From positions 1-9,898 of the forward strand of contig JAEZCY010000086.1 in the NCBI GenBank assembly GCA_023429845.1: a stretch of 9,898 nt of DNA. Reading direction: 5' to 3'. Under the pieces are notes generated by a model. It was not told the DNA's origin. It saw only the letters and a list, made by a program, of their open reading frames with translations, and searched no databases. Shown in pieces: positions 1-6,662 of the stretch (its first letter is position 1; every line of letters begins with the position of its first letter). Origin of the DNA: Acidobacteriota bacterium (lineage in GTDB: Bacteria; Acidobacteriota; Vicinamibacteria; Vicinamibacterales; Vicinamibacteraceae). The translations under genes were made by a program, and so were the position numbers.

Positions 1-1
1 G

Positions 2-106
2 CCGGGCACGCGTGCCGAGGCGGCCAGTGCGGACGGCGACGGGGCGACCGCCGCTGCGCCCGTCGACGCGGCGGTTGACGGCCGCAGCCAGACCGACGAC
101 TCCTAG
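2..106 (+). CDS. Probable C-terminal tail of an upstream protein (partial)
   Basis: The frame that enters at base 2 stays open for 34 codons and ends at TAG (104-106). It encodes an Ala/Asp/Gly-rich, low-complexity tail ending in ...GRSQTDDS. Nearly every codon ends in G or C, as in the confirmed genes here, whereas the two other forward frames read as Arg/Pro-rich shadow sequence. The stop lies 36 bp before the GTG of the phosphodiesterase gene, so the two may be co-transcribed. No domain can be recognised because the body of the gene is outside the window. Function unknown; the call rests on codon pattern alone. Confidence 0.4.
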   Translation, partial: PGTRAEAASADGDGATAAAPVDAAVDGRSQTDDS

Positions 107-142
107 ACGCACCATTCCCTTCGCGCCACGGGGCATAGAGCC

Positions 143-1072
143 GTGCGAATCACCATCCTGCTGTCCGCCGCCGCCGCGGCCGTCGCCATGCTGCCCACCG
201 TGGGCGCGCAGTCCCCCGCGGCCTTCAACGTCGCCCATCGGGGCGCCTCGGCCTATGCGCCGGAGCACACGATCGCCGCCTATCGACTCGCACTCGAGCA
301 GGGCGCCGACTACGTGGAGCAGGATCTCGGGCTGACCAGGGACGGCGTGCTCGTCTGCCTGCACGACCTCAGCCTCGAACGCACGACGAACGTGGAGGAG
401 CTCTTTCCTGACCGCGCGACGGTGACGACCGAGGCCGGCCAGTCGCGGCGTCGCTGGTTCGTGGACGACTTCACCCTGGCCGAGGTCAAACGGCTCGATG
501 CCGGCAGCTGGTTCGACGCGTCGTTCGCCGGGGCGCGCGTGGCGACCTTCCAGGAAGCCATCGACCTCGTGAAGGGCAAGGCCGGCATCTTCCCCGAACT
601 CAAGGGCCCGGCGCGGTTGCGCGCCAAGGGACTCAGCCTCGAGGAGGCCGTCGTCAAGGCTCTCGAGAAGAACGCGTTGACCGACGCCACCGTCAAGGGA
701 CGCCCGGCCGTGCTCCTGCAGTCGTTCGAAGAGCAGAGCCTGCGCACCCTCGCGCGGCAGCTGCCGCGGATTCCCCGCACCTTCCTGATCGGCTCGCCCG
801 ACGCGGCCGCCCGATGGTTGACGACGGCGGGACTTGGCGAGATGCGCGCGTTTGCCACCGGCATCGGACCCGCCCGCGGGCTCGTGACGGCGCGCCCCGG
901 GATCGTCCGCGACGCGCACGCTGCGGGCCTGACCGTCGTGCCGTGGACATTCCGTGCGGCCCGCGGCTCGGCAACCGAGGCGGCAGCGGCGACGAAGGAC
1001 ATGCGGATGTTCGTCGAGACATACCGCGTGGACGGGCTCTTCACGGACAACCCGGACCTGTTCCCCCGCTGA
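143..1072 (+). CDS. Secreted glycerophosphodiester phosphodiesterase (GlpQ-like)
   Basis: A 309-residue GDPD-family enzyme that would hydrolyse glycerophosphodiesters to glycerol-3-phosphate plus an alcohol, outside the cytoplasm. The GTG start gives a signal peptide (hydrophobic stretch about residues 3-20, likely cut after VGA22); the next in-frame ATG (M16) would destroy it. The fold's landmarks are in order: HRG at 32-34 followed by PEHT (40-43), E59 and D61 in EQDLGLTRDG, catalytic H74 in LHD, ERTT at 79-82, E152/K154 in PELKGP, and the closing DGLFTDNP at 297-304. E59, D61 and E152 are the expected metal ligands, H32 and H74 the general acid/base pair. The 'ELFPDR' insertion after H74 is typical of the periplasmic GlpQ branch rather than cytoplasmic UgpQ. 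Length is slightly short for GlpQ (about 330-360) but no motif is missing. No strong Shine-Dalgarno is seen. I leave out the symbol because orthology to glpQ is not proven. Confidence 0.93.
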   Translation: MRITILLSAAAAAVAMLPTVGAQSPAAFNVAHRGASAYAPEHTIAAYRLALEQGADYVEQDLGLTRDGVLVCLHDLSLERTTNVEELFPDRATVTTEAGQSRRRWFVDDFTLAEVKRLDAGSWFDASFAGARVATFQEAIDLVKGKAGIFPELKGPARLRAKGLSLEEAVVKALEKNALTDATVKGRPAVLLQSFEEQSLRTLARQLPRIPRTFLIGSPDAAARWLTTAGLGEMRAFATGIGPARGLVTARPGIVRDAHAAGLTVVPWTFRAARGSATEAAAATKDMRMFVETYRVDGLFTDNPDLFPR

Positions 1073-1090
1073 CGGCCCGGTCGCGGAGGT

Positions 1091-1111
1091 GGACGCCTCG
1101 GTGAGGCGTCC
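1091..1111. terminator. Bidirectional hairpin between convergent genes
   Basis: GGACGCCTC (1091-1099) and GAGGCGTCC (1103-1111) form a perfect 9-bp stem with a 3-base GGT loop. It sits 18 bp after the phosphodiesterase stop and 3 bp beyond the stop of the small minus-strand reading frame, so it lies between two convergent 3' ends. There is no T-tract on either side, so it would be a GC-rich non-canonical terminator or an mRNA 3' stabiliser. The structure is seen directly; its function is inferred. Confidence 0.6.
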
Positions 1112-1114
1112 CTA

Positions 1115-1234
1115 CTACCGGCCCCTCCTGGGCGGGAAGGTGGCGCGCAGCCAGAAGAGAATCCGTCCCAATGCCCACGAGAGCAGCATCAGGCCGGCCA
1201 CTCCGAGCACCAGGACCACCAGCGGACGGCTCAT
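1115..1234 (-). CDS. Possible 39-residue single-pass membrane microprotein
   Basis: Starting at the ATG whose complement is at 1232-1234, this frame encodes MSRPLVVLVLGVAGLMLLSW followed by ALGRILFWLRATFPPRRGR. One clear transmembrane helix (about residues 4-29) is followed by a basic tail, the charge pattern of an N-out or tail-in bitopic protein. The same frame is open upstream to 1312, but that extension is Arg-rich and lacks hydrophobic character, so the inner ATG is preferred. No good Shine-Dalgarno is present: GGTGAGG lies 12-18 bases upstream. Support comes from the coherent helix, the otherwise empty 290-bp gap and a perfect hairpin just past its stop. I do not recognise a family. It could also be a chance frame. 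Confidence 0.4.
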   Translation of the reverse strand: MSRPLVVLVLGVAGLMLLSWALGRILFWLRATFPPRRGR

Positions 1235-1365
1235 GCGGAGGTGCGCCTCACCATCAGCGATATTACCCTTTGCAGCACGCGGGCGAAGTCGCGCTGGTCG
1301 GGACCGCGTCACTCCACTCCCGTGAGCTCAGGGCTTAGAATGATGGGATTGCCCGGTCGCCCAGC

Positions 1366-2004
1366 GTGGCGAACCGGCCTTTCCGCAGCGAGGCGCACCG
1401 TCACGTGGAGTATCTGATTCGGCACTACACCCTCGGCGAGGGCGCCCTCGAGATCGAGTACATCGAGGAGTTCTTCGGCGAGTTCGCGCGACGCAAGACC
1501 GCGGCCGAGATCACCGCGCGCCTTGCCGACCGTGAGCACCTGATCGTGATGGCCGTGGCAGCCCTGCCCGACGATCCGGGCACGCTGGCGCCCGTTGCCT
1601 ACAAGGTGTGCCACGAACTGTTCGCCAACGAGTCGGACCCGCGTCTCGCGGACCTCTCGGCGCAGATCGAGGATGTCGTGCAGTTCGAAGGCCGTCGCGT
1701 GCTGTACAGCTGGATTGGCGGCACCCGATCCGACTGGCGCGGGCAGGGCCAGTTCCGCGCGCTCACCGAGGAACAGGAAGCCTGGGCGGTCGCGACCGGT
1801 TTCGACGAGGTCGTGGTGAAGACCAAGAACCGCTACTACGAGATGCGGGGCACCCTCGACAACCTGCAGTTCAACGTGCTGAAGTTCGTGCCCAACCCGA
1901 TCGAGAACCTCGAATCCAAGGTGTTCCTGAGCAAGCAACTCGGGCCACACGTTCTCAATCTGCACCGCAGCGCACGCACCCGGCTCGAGGACAGTCGCCG
2001 CTAG
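1366..2004 (+). CDS. GNAT-family N-acetyltransferase
   Basis: A 212-residue cytoplasmic protein with the acetyl-CoA binding signature of GNAT enzymes: IGGTRSDWRGQGQFRAL at residues 117-133, with R125-G126-Q127-G128 wrapping the pyrophosphate, on the usual strand beta4/helix alpha3 (VLYSWIGG then ALTEEQEAWA). A C-terminal NRYYEMRG...LKF (155-174) matches the late conserved 'N...GF' segment, with Phe at the end. The acyl acceptor cannot be read from sequence. The start is GTG; an in-frame TAG at 1336 excludes a long upstream extension, and no better start codon lies between. No clear Shine-Dalgarno is seen. It is the first gene of a tight group: the PilZ-like gene starts 11 bp after its stop, and ispG overlaps that. 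Its role relative to ispG is unknown. Confidence 0.82.
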   Translation: MANRPFRSEAHRHVEYLIRHYTLGEGALEIEYIEEFFGEFARRKTAAEITARLADREHLIVMAVAALPDDPGTLAPVAYKVCHELFANESDPRLADLSAQIEDVVQFEGRRVLYSWIGGTRSDWRGQGQFRALTEEQEAWAVATGFDEVVVKTKNRYYEMRGTLDNLQFNVLKFVPNPIENLESKVFLSKQLGPHVLNLHRSARTRLEDSRR

Positions 2005-2009
2005 CGGCG
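1996..2009. repeat. 14-bp perfect palindrome across the GNAT stop codon
   Basis: CGCCGCTAGCGGCG reads the same on both strands and is centred on the TAG (2002-2004) that ends the acetyltransferase gene, 6 bases before the ATG of the next gene. As RNA it would make a 5-bp GC stem closed by CUAG. It may influence re-initiation at the PilZ-like gene or be a protein site. The palindrome is a direct observation, the role a guess. Confidence 0.5.
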
Positions 2010-2015
2010 TGCCCC

Positions 2016-2423
2016 ATGACCGGCGGCTGGTCTCCTGAACGGCGGCGGGATGAACGGCGCGAGGTGCCGTTTCCCCTCTACGCCCACGTCATCGGTCTGG
2101 CCGGCGACGCCGCGGAGGCGTCCCTGGGCGTTCGCGTGAGCGGCGTGAGTGTCGGTGGACTGGTGCTCGAGTCGTCCACGCATTTGTCGGTAGGCCGGCG
2201 TGTCTCGCTGACCCTGGCGGGGCCCGACGGCGAGATCGGTCCGATCGAGGGTCGCGTCGTGCACAGCCGCCTCGTGCTCGCGCCGCGGGCCGACACGCCG
2301 CCGTCGTACGTGGTCGGGATCGCGTTCGACTCGCCGGCCTCCGCCACGAGCAACGCGATCGAGGCGCTGCTCTTCTCGGTCGATCGGCGCGTCGCGCCGG
2401 ACGACCCCAGTCACGCTCCATGA
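2016..2423 (+). CDS. PilZ-domain-like protein
   Basis: A 135-residue protein whose layout matches a stand-alone PilZ domain, the family that binds cyclic di-GMP. An N-terminal Arg cluster (ERRRDERRE, residues 8-16, giving RxxxR at 10-14 or 11-15) precedes a beta-strand-rich body with VSGVSVGGLVLES (41-53). The second PilZ motif is normally [D/N]xSxxG; here it is G43-V-S45-V-G-G48, so the acidic/amide first residue is replaced by Gly. Binding may therefore be weak or lost. The following strands (GRRVSLTL, EGRVVHSR, YVVGIAF) fit the PilZ barrel. ATG at 2016 is chosen because the open frame upstream overlaps the acetyltransferase. There is no Shine-Dalgarno and the gene begins 11 bp after the previous stop. 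Its TGA shares ATGA with the start of ispG, so translation of the two is probably coupled. Confidence 0.62.
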   Translation: MTGGWSPERRRDERREVPFPLYAHVIGLAGDAAEASLGVRVSGVSVGGLVLESSTHLSVGRRVSLTLAGPDGEIGPIEGRVVHSRLVLAPRADTPPSYVVGIAFDSPASATSNAIEALLFSVDRRVAPDDPSHAP

Positions 2424-3685
2424 ACAACGCACGTCTGCATCGCACGGTGGGGGTAAAGGTCGGCGGCATCCAGGTCGGCGGCGGCGCGCCGGTGGTCGTC
2501 CAGTCGATGACGAGCACGGACACGGCCGACATCACGAAGACCGTCCAGCAGGTCGCCGCACTCGCCGCGGCCGGGTCAGAGATCGTGCGCGTCACCGTGA
2601 ACGTGCCCGAGGCCGCCGCTGCGGTGCCGGAAGTGGTGCGCCGCCTCCGTGATGCCGGGTGCACGGTGCCGCTGGTGGGCGACTTCCACTACAACGGTCA
2701 CCTGCTGCTCACCCGTTATCCCGATTGCGCCGCCGCGCTCGACAAGTACCGCATCAATCCGGGCAACGTGGGCACGGGCATGCGTCGCGACGAACAGTTC
2801 GCGATGATCTGCGCGGTCGCGCGCGAGCACGGCAAGCCGGTGCGGATCGGCGTGAACGGCGGCTCGCTGAACCAGGAGCTGGTGATGCGGCGCATGCAGG
2901 AGAACAGCGACGGAAATCTCGGGCGGACGTCCGACGACATCCTCAACGACTGCATGATCGAGTCGGCGCTCACATCGACCGATCTGGCGCTCGAGGCCGG
3001 GTTGCGCGAGGAGCAGATCATCATCTCGTGCAAGGTCTCGCGGCCGCTGCACCTGATCGACGTCTATCGTCGTCTGTCGAAGGCGACGCGGCAGCCGCTG
3101 CACCTCGGCCTCACCGAGGCAGGCATGGGGATCAAGGGGCTGGTGTGGTCCTCGTCCGCGATGGGCGTGCTCCTGGCCGACGGCATCGGTGACACGATCC
3201 GCGTGTCGCTGACGCCGCGTCCCGGCGGCGACCGCTGCGACGAGGTCTATGCCGCGTGTGAACTGCTCCAGGCTCTCGGGCTGCGCTCCTTCAACCCGAG
3301 CGTGACCGCATGCCCGGGGTGCGGGCGTACCACGAGCACGACCTTCCAGGAACTCGCCGAGCGGATCCAGGGCTACATCCGCGACAGGATGCCGGCCTGG
3401 AAGCACGAATTCGATGGCGTCGAGACGATGACGCTCGCGGTGATGGGCTGCGTCGTCAACGGACCCGGTGAGTCGAAGGCTGCCAACATCGGCATCTCGC
3501 TGCCGGGCACGGGTGAAGCGCCCAACTGCCCGGTGTTCATCGACGGGCAGCATGCCCTGACGCTGCGCGGCACGTACGAGGAACTCTCGCTTGCCTTCCA
3601 GCGGCTCGTCGAGGACTACGTGGCGTCACACTACCCGAGACACGACGCGTCCGTGGACGCGGCCGCGCCTACGCCTGTCGCCTGA
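2420..3685 (+). CDS. ispG: 4-hydroxy-3-methylbut-2-enyl diphosphate synthase
   Basis: IspG (GcpE) carries out the penultimate step of the MEP pathway, reductive ring opening of methylerythritol cyclodiphosphate to HMBPP, with a [4Fe-4S] cluster in the cytoplasm. The 421-residue protein opens with the family's VGGIQVGGGAPVVVQSMTST segment and contains GDFHYNGH, KYRINPGNVG, RIGVNGGSLN and LGLTEAG of the TIM-barrel substrate domain. The cluster ligands are visible: C298 and C301 in TACPGCGR, C344 in MGCVVNGPGE, and E351. It is longer than the E. coli enzyme (about 370) because of a middle insertion around QENSDGN...CMIESALTST, as in the alphaproteobacterial-type long form. The ATG overlaps the PilZ stop (ATGA) and no Shine-Dalgarno is present, so translation likely depends on coupling. 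Its last 17 bases overlap the convergent membrane gene. Confidence 0.97.
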   Translation: MNNARLHRTVGVKVGGIQVGGGAPVVVQSMTSTDTADITKTVQQVAALAAAGSEIVRVTVNVPEAAAAVPEVVRRLRDAGCTVPLVGDFHYNGHLLLTRYPDCAAALDKYRINPGNVGTGMRRDEQFAMICAVAREHGKPVRIGVNGGSLNQELVMRRMQENSDGNLGRTSDDILNDCMIESALTSTDLALEAGLREEQIIISCKVSRPLHLIDVYRRLSKATRQPLHLGLTEAGMGIKGLVWSSSAMGVLLADGIGDTIRVSLTPRPGGDRCDEVYAACELLQALGLRSFNPSVTACPGCGRTTSTTFQELAERIQGYIRDRMPAWKHEFDGVETMTLAVMGCVVNGPGESKAANIGISLPGTGEAPNCPVFIDGQHALTLRGTYEELSLAFQRLVEDYVASHYPRHDASVDAAAPTPVA

Positions 3686-4043
3686 AGCGCGCGGCCACGA
3701 ACGACCGGACGCTGAACCCCAGGTAGACAATCAGGATGATCGCCATGCTGGCGCGCGCGACGATCGCCGGCCGGCCCGAGAGCGCGCCCTCGGACAGCAG
3801 CGCCGGTACGCGCAGCAGCGCCCCGGCCGTGCCCAACACGCCGGCGAGCGCGATGAGTGCCGCCGCATGCATCGCATGGGGCCGGACGACCGCATGCCGT
3901 GCCGCCACGAGCCCACATGCCACGAGCAGCGTTCCGACCAGCGACGGAATGAGAGCCGTCACGCTCACCGCCCCCGAGGTGACGTAGGTGGCCGCTCCGA
4001 AGACGATGAGCAGCACGCCGATGCGCACGGTGAAGCTGGGCAT
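3669..4043 (-). CDS. Small four-helix membrane protein, function unknown
   Basis: A 124-residue protein with four predicted transmembrane helices at about residues 6-22, 30-47, 57-77 and 96-113, joined by short loops and ending in a basic tail (RSFVAARFRRQA). The second loop carries RPHAMHAAAL (54-63), and the TM2 region reads VTALIPSLVG; I recall similar short proteins annotated as hypothetical in Planctomycetes and Acidobacteria, but cannot name a function. The start is the ATG at 4041-4043, since the upstream open frame is Arg-rich and non-hydrophobic. No Shine-Dalgarno precedes it. It lies 46 bp downstream of the large secreted-protein gene on the same strand, so read-through transcription is likely. 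Its 3' end overlaps ispG tail to tail by 17 bp. Confidence 0.75.
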   Translation of the reverse strand: MPSFTVRIGVLLIVFGAATYVTSGAVSVTALIPSLVGTLLVACGLVAARHAVVRPHAMHAAALIALAGVLGTAGALLRVPALLSEGALSGRPAIVARASMAIILIVYLGFSVRSFVAARFRRQA

Positions 4044-4089
4044 GCCGCAATCGTAGCAAGTACCGTCACGGTGCGGCCTCCCCTTCTGC

Positions 4090-6516
4090 CTATGGAAGCG
4101 GCACGGCGAGGCTGTTCGTGCCGGCGGCCCAGGCCATCCCTGGCGTGCTCGAGTAGGACGCGCGCTCCACGACCAGCGGCGCCGTGCCGGTGACGCTCTC
4201 GACCAGCACGCTGAAGCGCGTGTTGGCCGCCTCCGGGAACGCACTGACGGCCTCGAGCGAGTAGCGGCCGTTCGCGCTCACGACGTCCTGAATGGTTCGC
4301 GTCACGCCGGTCTGAGTAAGCAGCGTGAACCGTACGGTCGCCGCGGTGTTGCCGGTATTGGCCACGAGCACGTACGTGCTTGCCTCGCTCGCTCCGCCCG
4401 ATTCCCCGTCGGTCACCAGCCAGCGCGCTGCCGTCGTCTTCACACCGCTGCTGTTGTGCGATTCGACCCACTCGCCGTCCGGCGTCGCGCGCCACCACAT
4501 CGACCGCTCCACCACGACCGGCGTCGGCGTGAGGCTCTCCACGATGATCGACACCTCGGCGTTGGCAAGCTGCGGATGCTCCTGGTCCACCCACACGGTC
4601 AGCCGGCTCTGGCCCGCGGCCACGTGCTCCTTGACGATCGGCGCCTTGCCGGCCCGAAGGTAGCTGACGCGCAGGCGGGCCGGCGCCGCGTTCGGGTTGG
4701 CAATCAGCACGAACTCGTCGAACGTGCCGCCCGTCGCGCCTTCGGCGAGGAACCAGCGCAACGCCGGGCTGTCCACGGCGGCGCTGTTGTGCCCGGCCGA
4801 GAACAGCTCGTTTCCCGTGTTGCGGTACATCGAGCGCTCCACCACCACAGGCACATCGTTGATCGACGTCAACGTGGCCGACATCTCCGCAGCTTCGAGC
4901 GCCGGGTCGTCCTTGTTGACCCAGATGTTGGTCCGCGACAGCGGCGCAACCGGGTGGATCTTCTCGATCCGCTGCCCGGTCGCGAGCAGGTACTGCACCT
5001 TCACCTGCGCAACACTCGTGGTGGGGTTCTGCAGCAGGTAGAACGTGTTGAACCCGCCGATGGTCGCGCCTTCGGCAAGCACCCACGACGTCCGCGGCGC
5101 CGTCACCCCCGTGTCGCTGTGCGAGCCGTACGGCGCGGCTCCGGCCGCCCACGTCATCGTGCGCTCCACGCCGATGACCTTCGGCGCGTCGAAGCGGGTC
5201 GCAAAGGCTTCGCTCGCCAGCGGCGGACGGTTGCTCTCGTCGATCGTCATCCGCGACGTGGCCGCGAGCACGACATCCATCGTCGTCGGCGTGCCGAACG
5301 TGTCGGTGAACGTCACCGTCACCGGCACCGGGTCGGGGTGGGGGTTGGCAAGCGCGAACCGCGTGCCGAAGAAGGCGCCGGACGCGCCTTCCGCGAAGTA
5401 CCGCACGAACGGACCGTCGGGGTCCACGTACTCGAACCCCTCGAAGGCCGTGACGGTAAGGCCATCCTGGTTGCTCACCGCCACGCTGGCCCGTCCGGCC
5501 GCATTTGGCGGCGTGCGCACGGTGAGCGTCTCGGCGGTGCGCGCGAGCACGGTCGCCTTCACCTGGCCGAACGACGCCGTCGTCCCGCTCGTGAAGCCGC
5601 TGCCCACCAGCGTGACGGTGGTGCCGCCGGCGATAGGCCCACTGTCGGGAAGCACGTGCGTCAGCGCCGGTCCGCCCGCCTTGTAGGTGAACGCGGCGGC
5701 CACGGATACGGACTTCGCTCCAGGGTTCGTGACCGTGAAGCCGACGGTCCCCGGTGCGTGTGCGGGCATGGTGACCATGAGCCGGCTACCCGTGATCGAG
5801 ACCACCTTGGCGTTCAGGGCGCCGACCGAGACGCTCGCACCCTGCTGGAAGTTGGCGCCGTCGATCGTGACCACGGTGCCACCGGCGGCAGGGCCGCTGA
5901 CGGGAGACACCTTGGTGACCGTCGGTGGCAGGTCGCCATACGTGAAGGCCTGCGGCAACTGCACGCCCTTGCCGTCCGGGTTGGTCACCGAAAGCGAGAC
6001 GAGCCCCGCGGCGCGCGCCGGCGTCTTCACGACGATGCGCGTCCCGGTGAGGCTGACGACCGGGGCGACGGCGTCGCCGAAGCGAACGACGGCGCCTGCC
6101 TGGAAGCCCGTTCCGTTGACGGTCACCGTGGTCCCACCGGATGCGGGCCCGCTCGCCGGCGTGAAGCTCGTGATGAACGGCGCGGGGAGGCCGGCGGTCG
6201 TCACTACGACCTTGACCTCGTTCGAGTACCCGCTCTGCAGCCCCGCCGTGTTGAAGGCGCGAATGGCGAAGAAGTACGCGCCGTCCGGGAGCCCCGGGAC
6301 TTCGTGCGTCGTGGCCGTGGGCGCAAGGCTCACCGACTGCGTGTACACGCCCGGCGCGCTGCCGTAGACGAGCACGTAGCCCGCGAGGTCCGGTTCGGCG
6401 TTGGGATCCCAGTACAGGCGCACGGCGCCGGCGAGGGCGGGAGCGGCCTGGGCCAGCAAGACGAAGAGCGCCAGCAGCGGAGTGAGGCACCAGCTGTTGG
6501 GGCGCGGACGTACCAT
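4090..6516 (-). CDS. Exported multidomain surface protein (FN3, three IPT/TIG, four repeat modules)
   Basis: An 808-residue protein with a Sec signal peptide (basic RPRP, hydrophobic 11-25, likely cut at ALA29). After it come a fibronectin type III-like domain (about 31-109, WDPNAEPDLAGYVLVYG ... YSNEV), three IPT/TIG Ig-like domains (about 110-195, 196-282, 283-368, each with xxSGPxxGGTxVTxxGxxF) and four modules of 106-113 residues (369-474, 475-584, 585-695, 696-808). The modules share W-F/V-LAEGAT, ANP/QNP, an SR turn, AE-S---V-S and VVVERSMY followed by GHNS-GV. The fourth has drifted (TDGE for AEGA, VERASY). No enzyme motif, transmembrane anchor, LPxTG or PEP-CTERM sorting tail is seen, so it is probably secreted or held at the surface by partners. 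An adhesive or structural role is inferred from the Ig-like content. A sigma-54-like promoter lies immediately upstream, with AGGCAGGGGC before the ATG. Confidence 0.85.
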   Translation of the reverse strand: MVRPRPNSWCLTPLLALFVLLAQAAPALAGAVRLYWDPNAEPDLAGYVLVYGSAPGVYTQSVSLAPTATTHEVPGLPDGAYFFAIRAFNTAGLQSGYSNEVKVVVTTAGLPAPFITSFTPASGPASGGTTVTVNGTGFQAGAVVRFGDAVAPVVSLTGTRIVVKTPARAAGLVSLSVTNPDGKGVQLPQAFTYGDLPPTVTKVSPVSGPAAGGTVVTIDGANFQQGASVSVGALNAKVVSITGSRLMVTMPAHAPGTVGFTVTNPGAKSVSVAAAFTYKAGGPALTHVLPDSGPIAGGTTVTLVGSGFTSGTTASFGQVKATVLARTAETLTVRTPPNAAGRASVAVSNQDGLTVTAFEGFEYVDPDGPFVRYFAEGASGAFFGTRFALANPHPDPVPVTVTFTDTFGTPTTMDVVLAATSRMTIDESNRPPLASEAFATRFDAPKVIGVERTMTWAAGAAPYGSHSDTGVTAPRTSWVLAEGATIGGFNTFYLLQNPTTSVAQVKVQYLLATGQRIEKIHPVAPLSRTNIWVNKDDPALEAAEMSATLTSINDVPVVVERSMYRNTGNELFSAGHNSAAVDSPALRWFLAEGATGGTFDEFVLIANPNAAPARLRVSYLRAGKAPIVKEHVAAGQSRLTVWVDQEHPQLANAEVSIIVESLTPTPVVVERSMWWRATPDGEWVESHNSSGVKTTAARWLVTDGESGGASEASTYVLVANTGNTAATVRFTLLTQTGVTRTIQDVVSANGRYSLEAVSAFPEAANTRFSVLVESVTGTAPLVVERASYSSTPGMAWAAGTNSLAVPLP
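4093..5412 (-). repeat. Four tandem ~110-residue 'AEGAT...VERSMY' modules
   Basis: Residues 369-808 hold four homologous modules. Copies 2 and 3 are closest (WVLAEGATIGGF / WFLAEGATGGTF; VVVERSMY / VVVERSMW; GHNSAAV / SHNSSGV). Copy 1 has YFAEGASGAFF, GVERTMTW and SHSDTGV; copy 4 is the most diverged. Each ends where the next begins, with no linker. It resembles repeats I associate with Acidobacteria and DUF5719-like proteins; the family name is uncertain. Confidence 0.75.
5413..6189 (-). repeat. Three tandem IPT/TIG Ig-like domains (within the 808-residue protein)
   Basis: Residues 110-368 consist of three copies of about 86 residues. Each begins with P-x-x-SGP-x-x-GGT-x-VT-x-x-G-x-x-F and ends with a V-x-x-x-V-T/S-N-x-x-G segment followed by FTY or FEY. 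The copies are clearly homologous but diverged, so the DNA should be stable against recombination. Confidence 0.85.
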
Positions 6517-6529
6517 GCCCCTGCCTGGG

Positions 6530-6543
6530 GCAACCTGCGTGCC
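6530..6543 (-). promoter_or_regulatory. Candidate sigma-54 (-24/-12) promoter
   Basis: Read on the minus strand, these bases are GGCACG-CAGG-TTGC, an exact match to the sigma-54 core GGCACG-N4-TTGC with correct spacing (GG at -25/-24, GC at -13/-12). The predicted start of transcription is base 6518, two bases before the ATG of the 808-residue protein, implying a nearly leaderless message. The base before the core is A, not the usual T, and the base after is C, not A/T. Sequence match observed; function inferred. Confidence 0.45.
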
Positions 6544-6662
6544 TCGATACTGGTCATTTCAGCCGTGCAAAATCGGCGGGTTCTGTTGCGTTTCTCGACA
6601 ATCCCGACAGTGACGTCTGCGAGTTGCCGTTACGATTCCGTCGGGCCACTTACGAATGCGTG

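Noticed and set aside
310..1050. A 246-codon minus-strand frame opposite the phosphodiesterase
   Set aside because: Ser/Arg-rich composition and no motif; the plus strand has the complete GDPD signature.
1336..1341. TAGAAT as a -10 element for the acetyltransferase-PilZ-ispG operon
   Set aside because: One mismatch to TATAAT, but no acceptable -35 at 16-18 bp spacing (best is TCCACT), so it is too weak to annotate.
4044..4072. A sigma-54-like TTGC before the four-helix membrane gene (GTGACG-N4-TTGC)
   Set aside because: The invariant GG at -24 is GT here, and only the -12 half fits. The gene can be served by read-through from the upstream gene.
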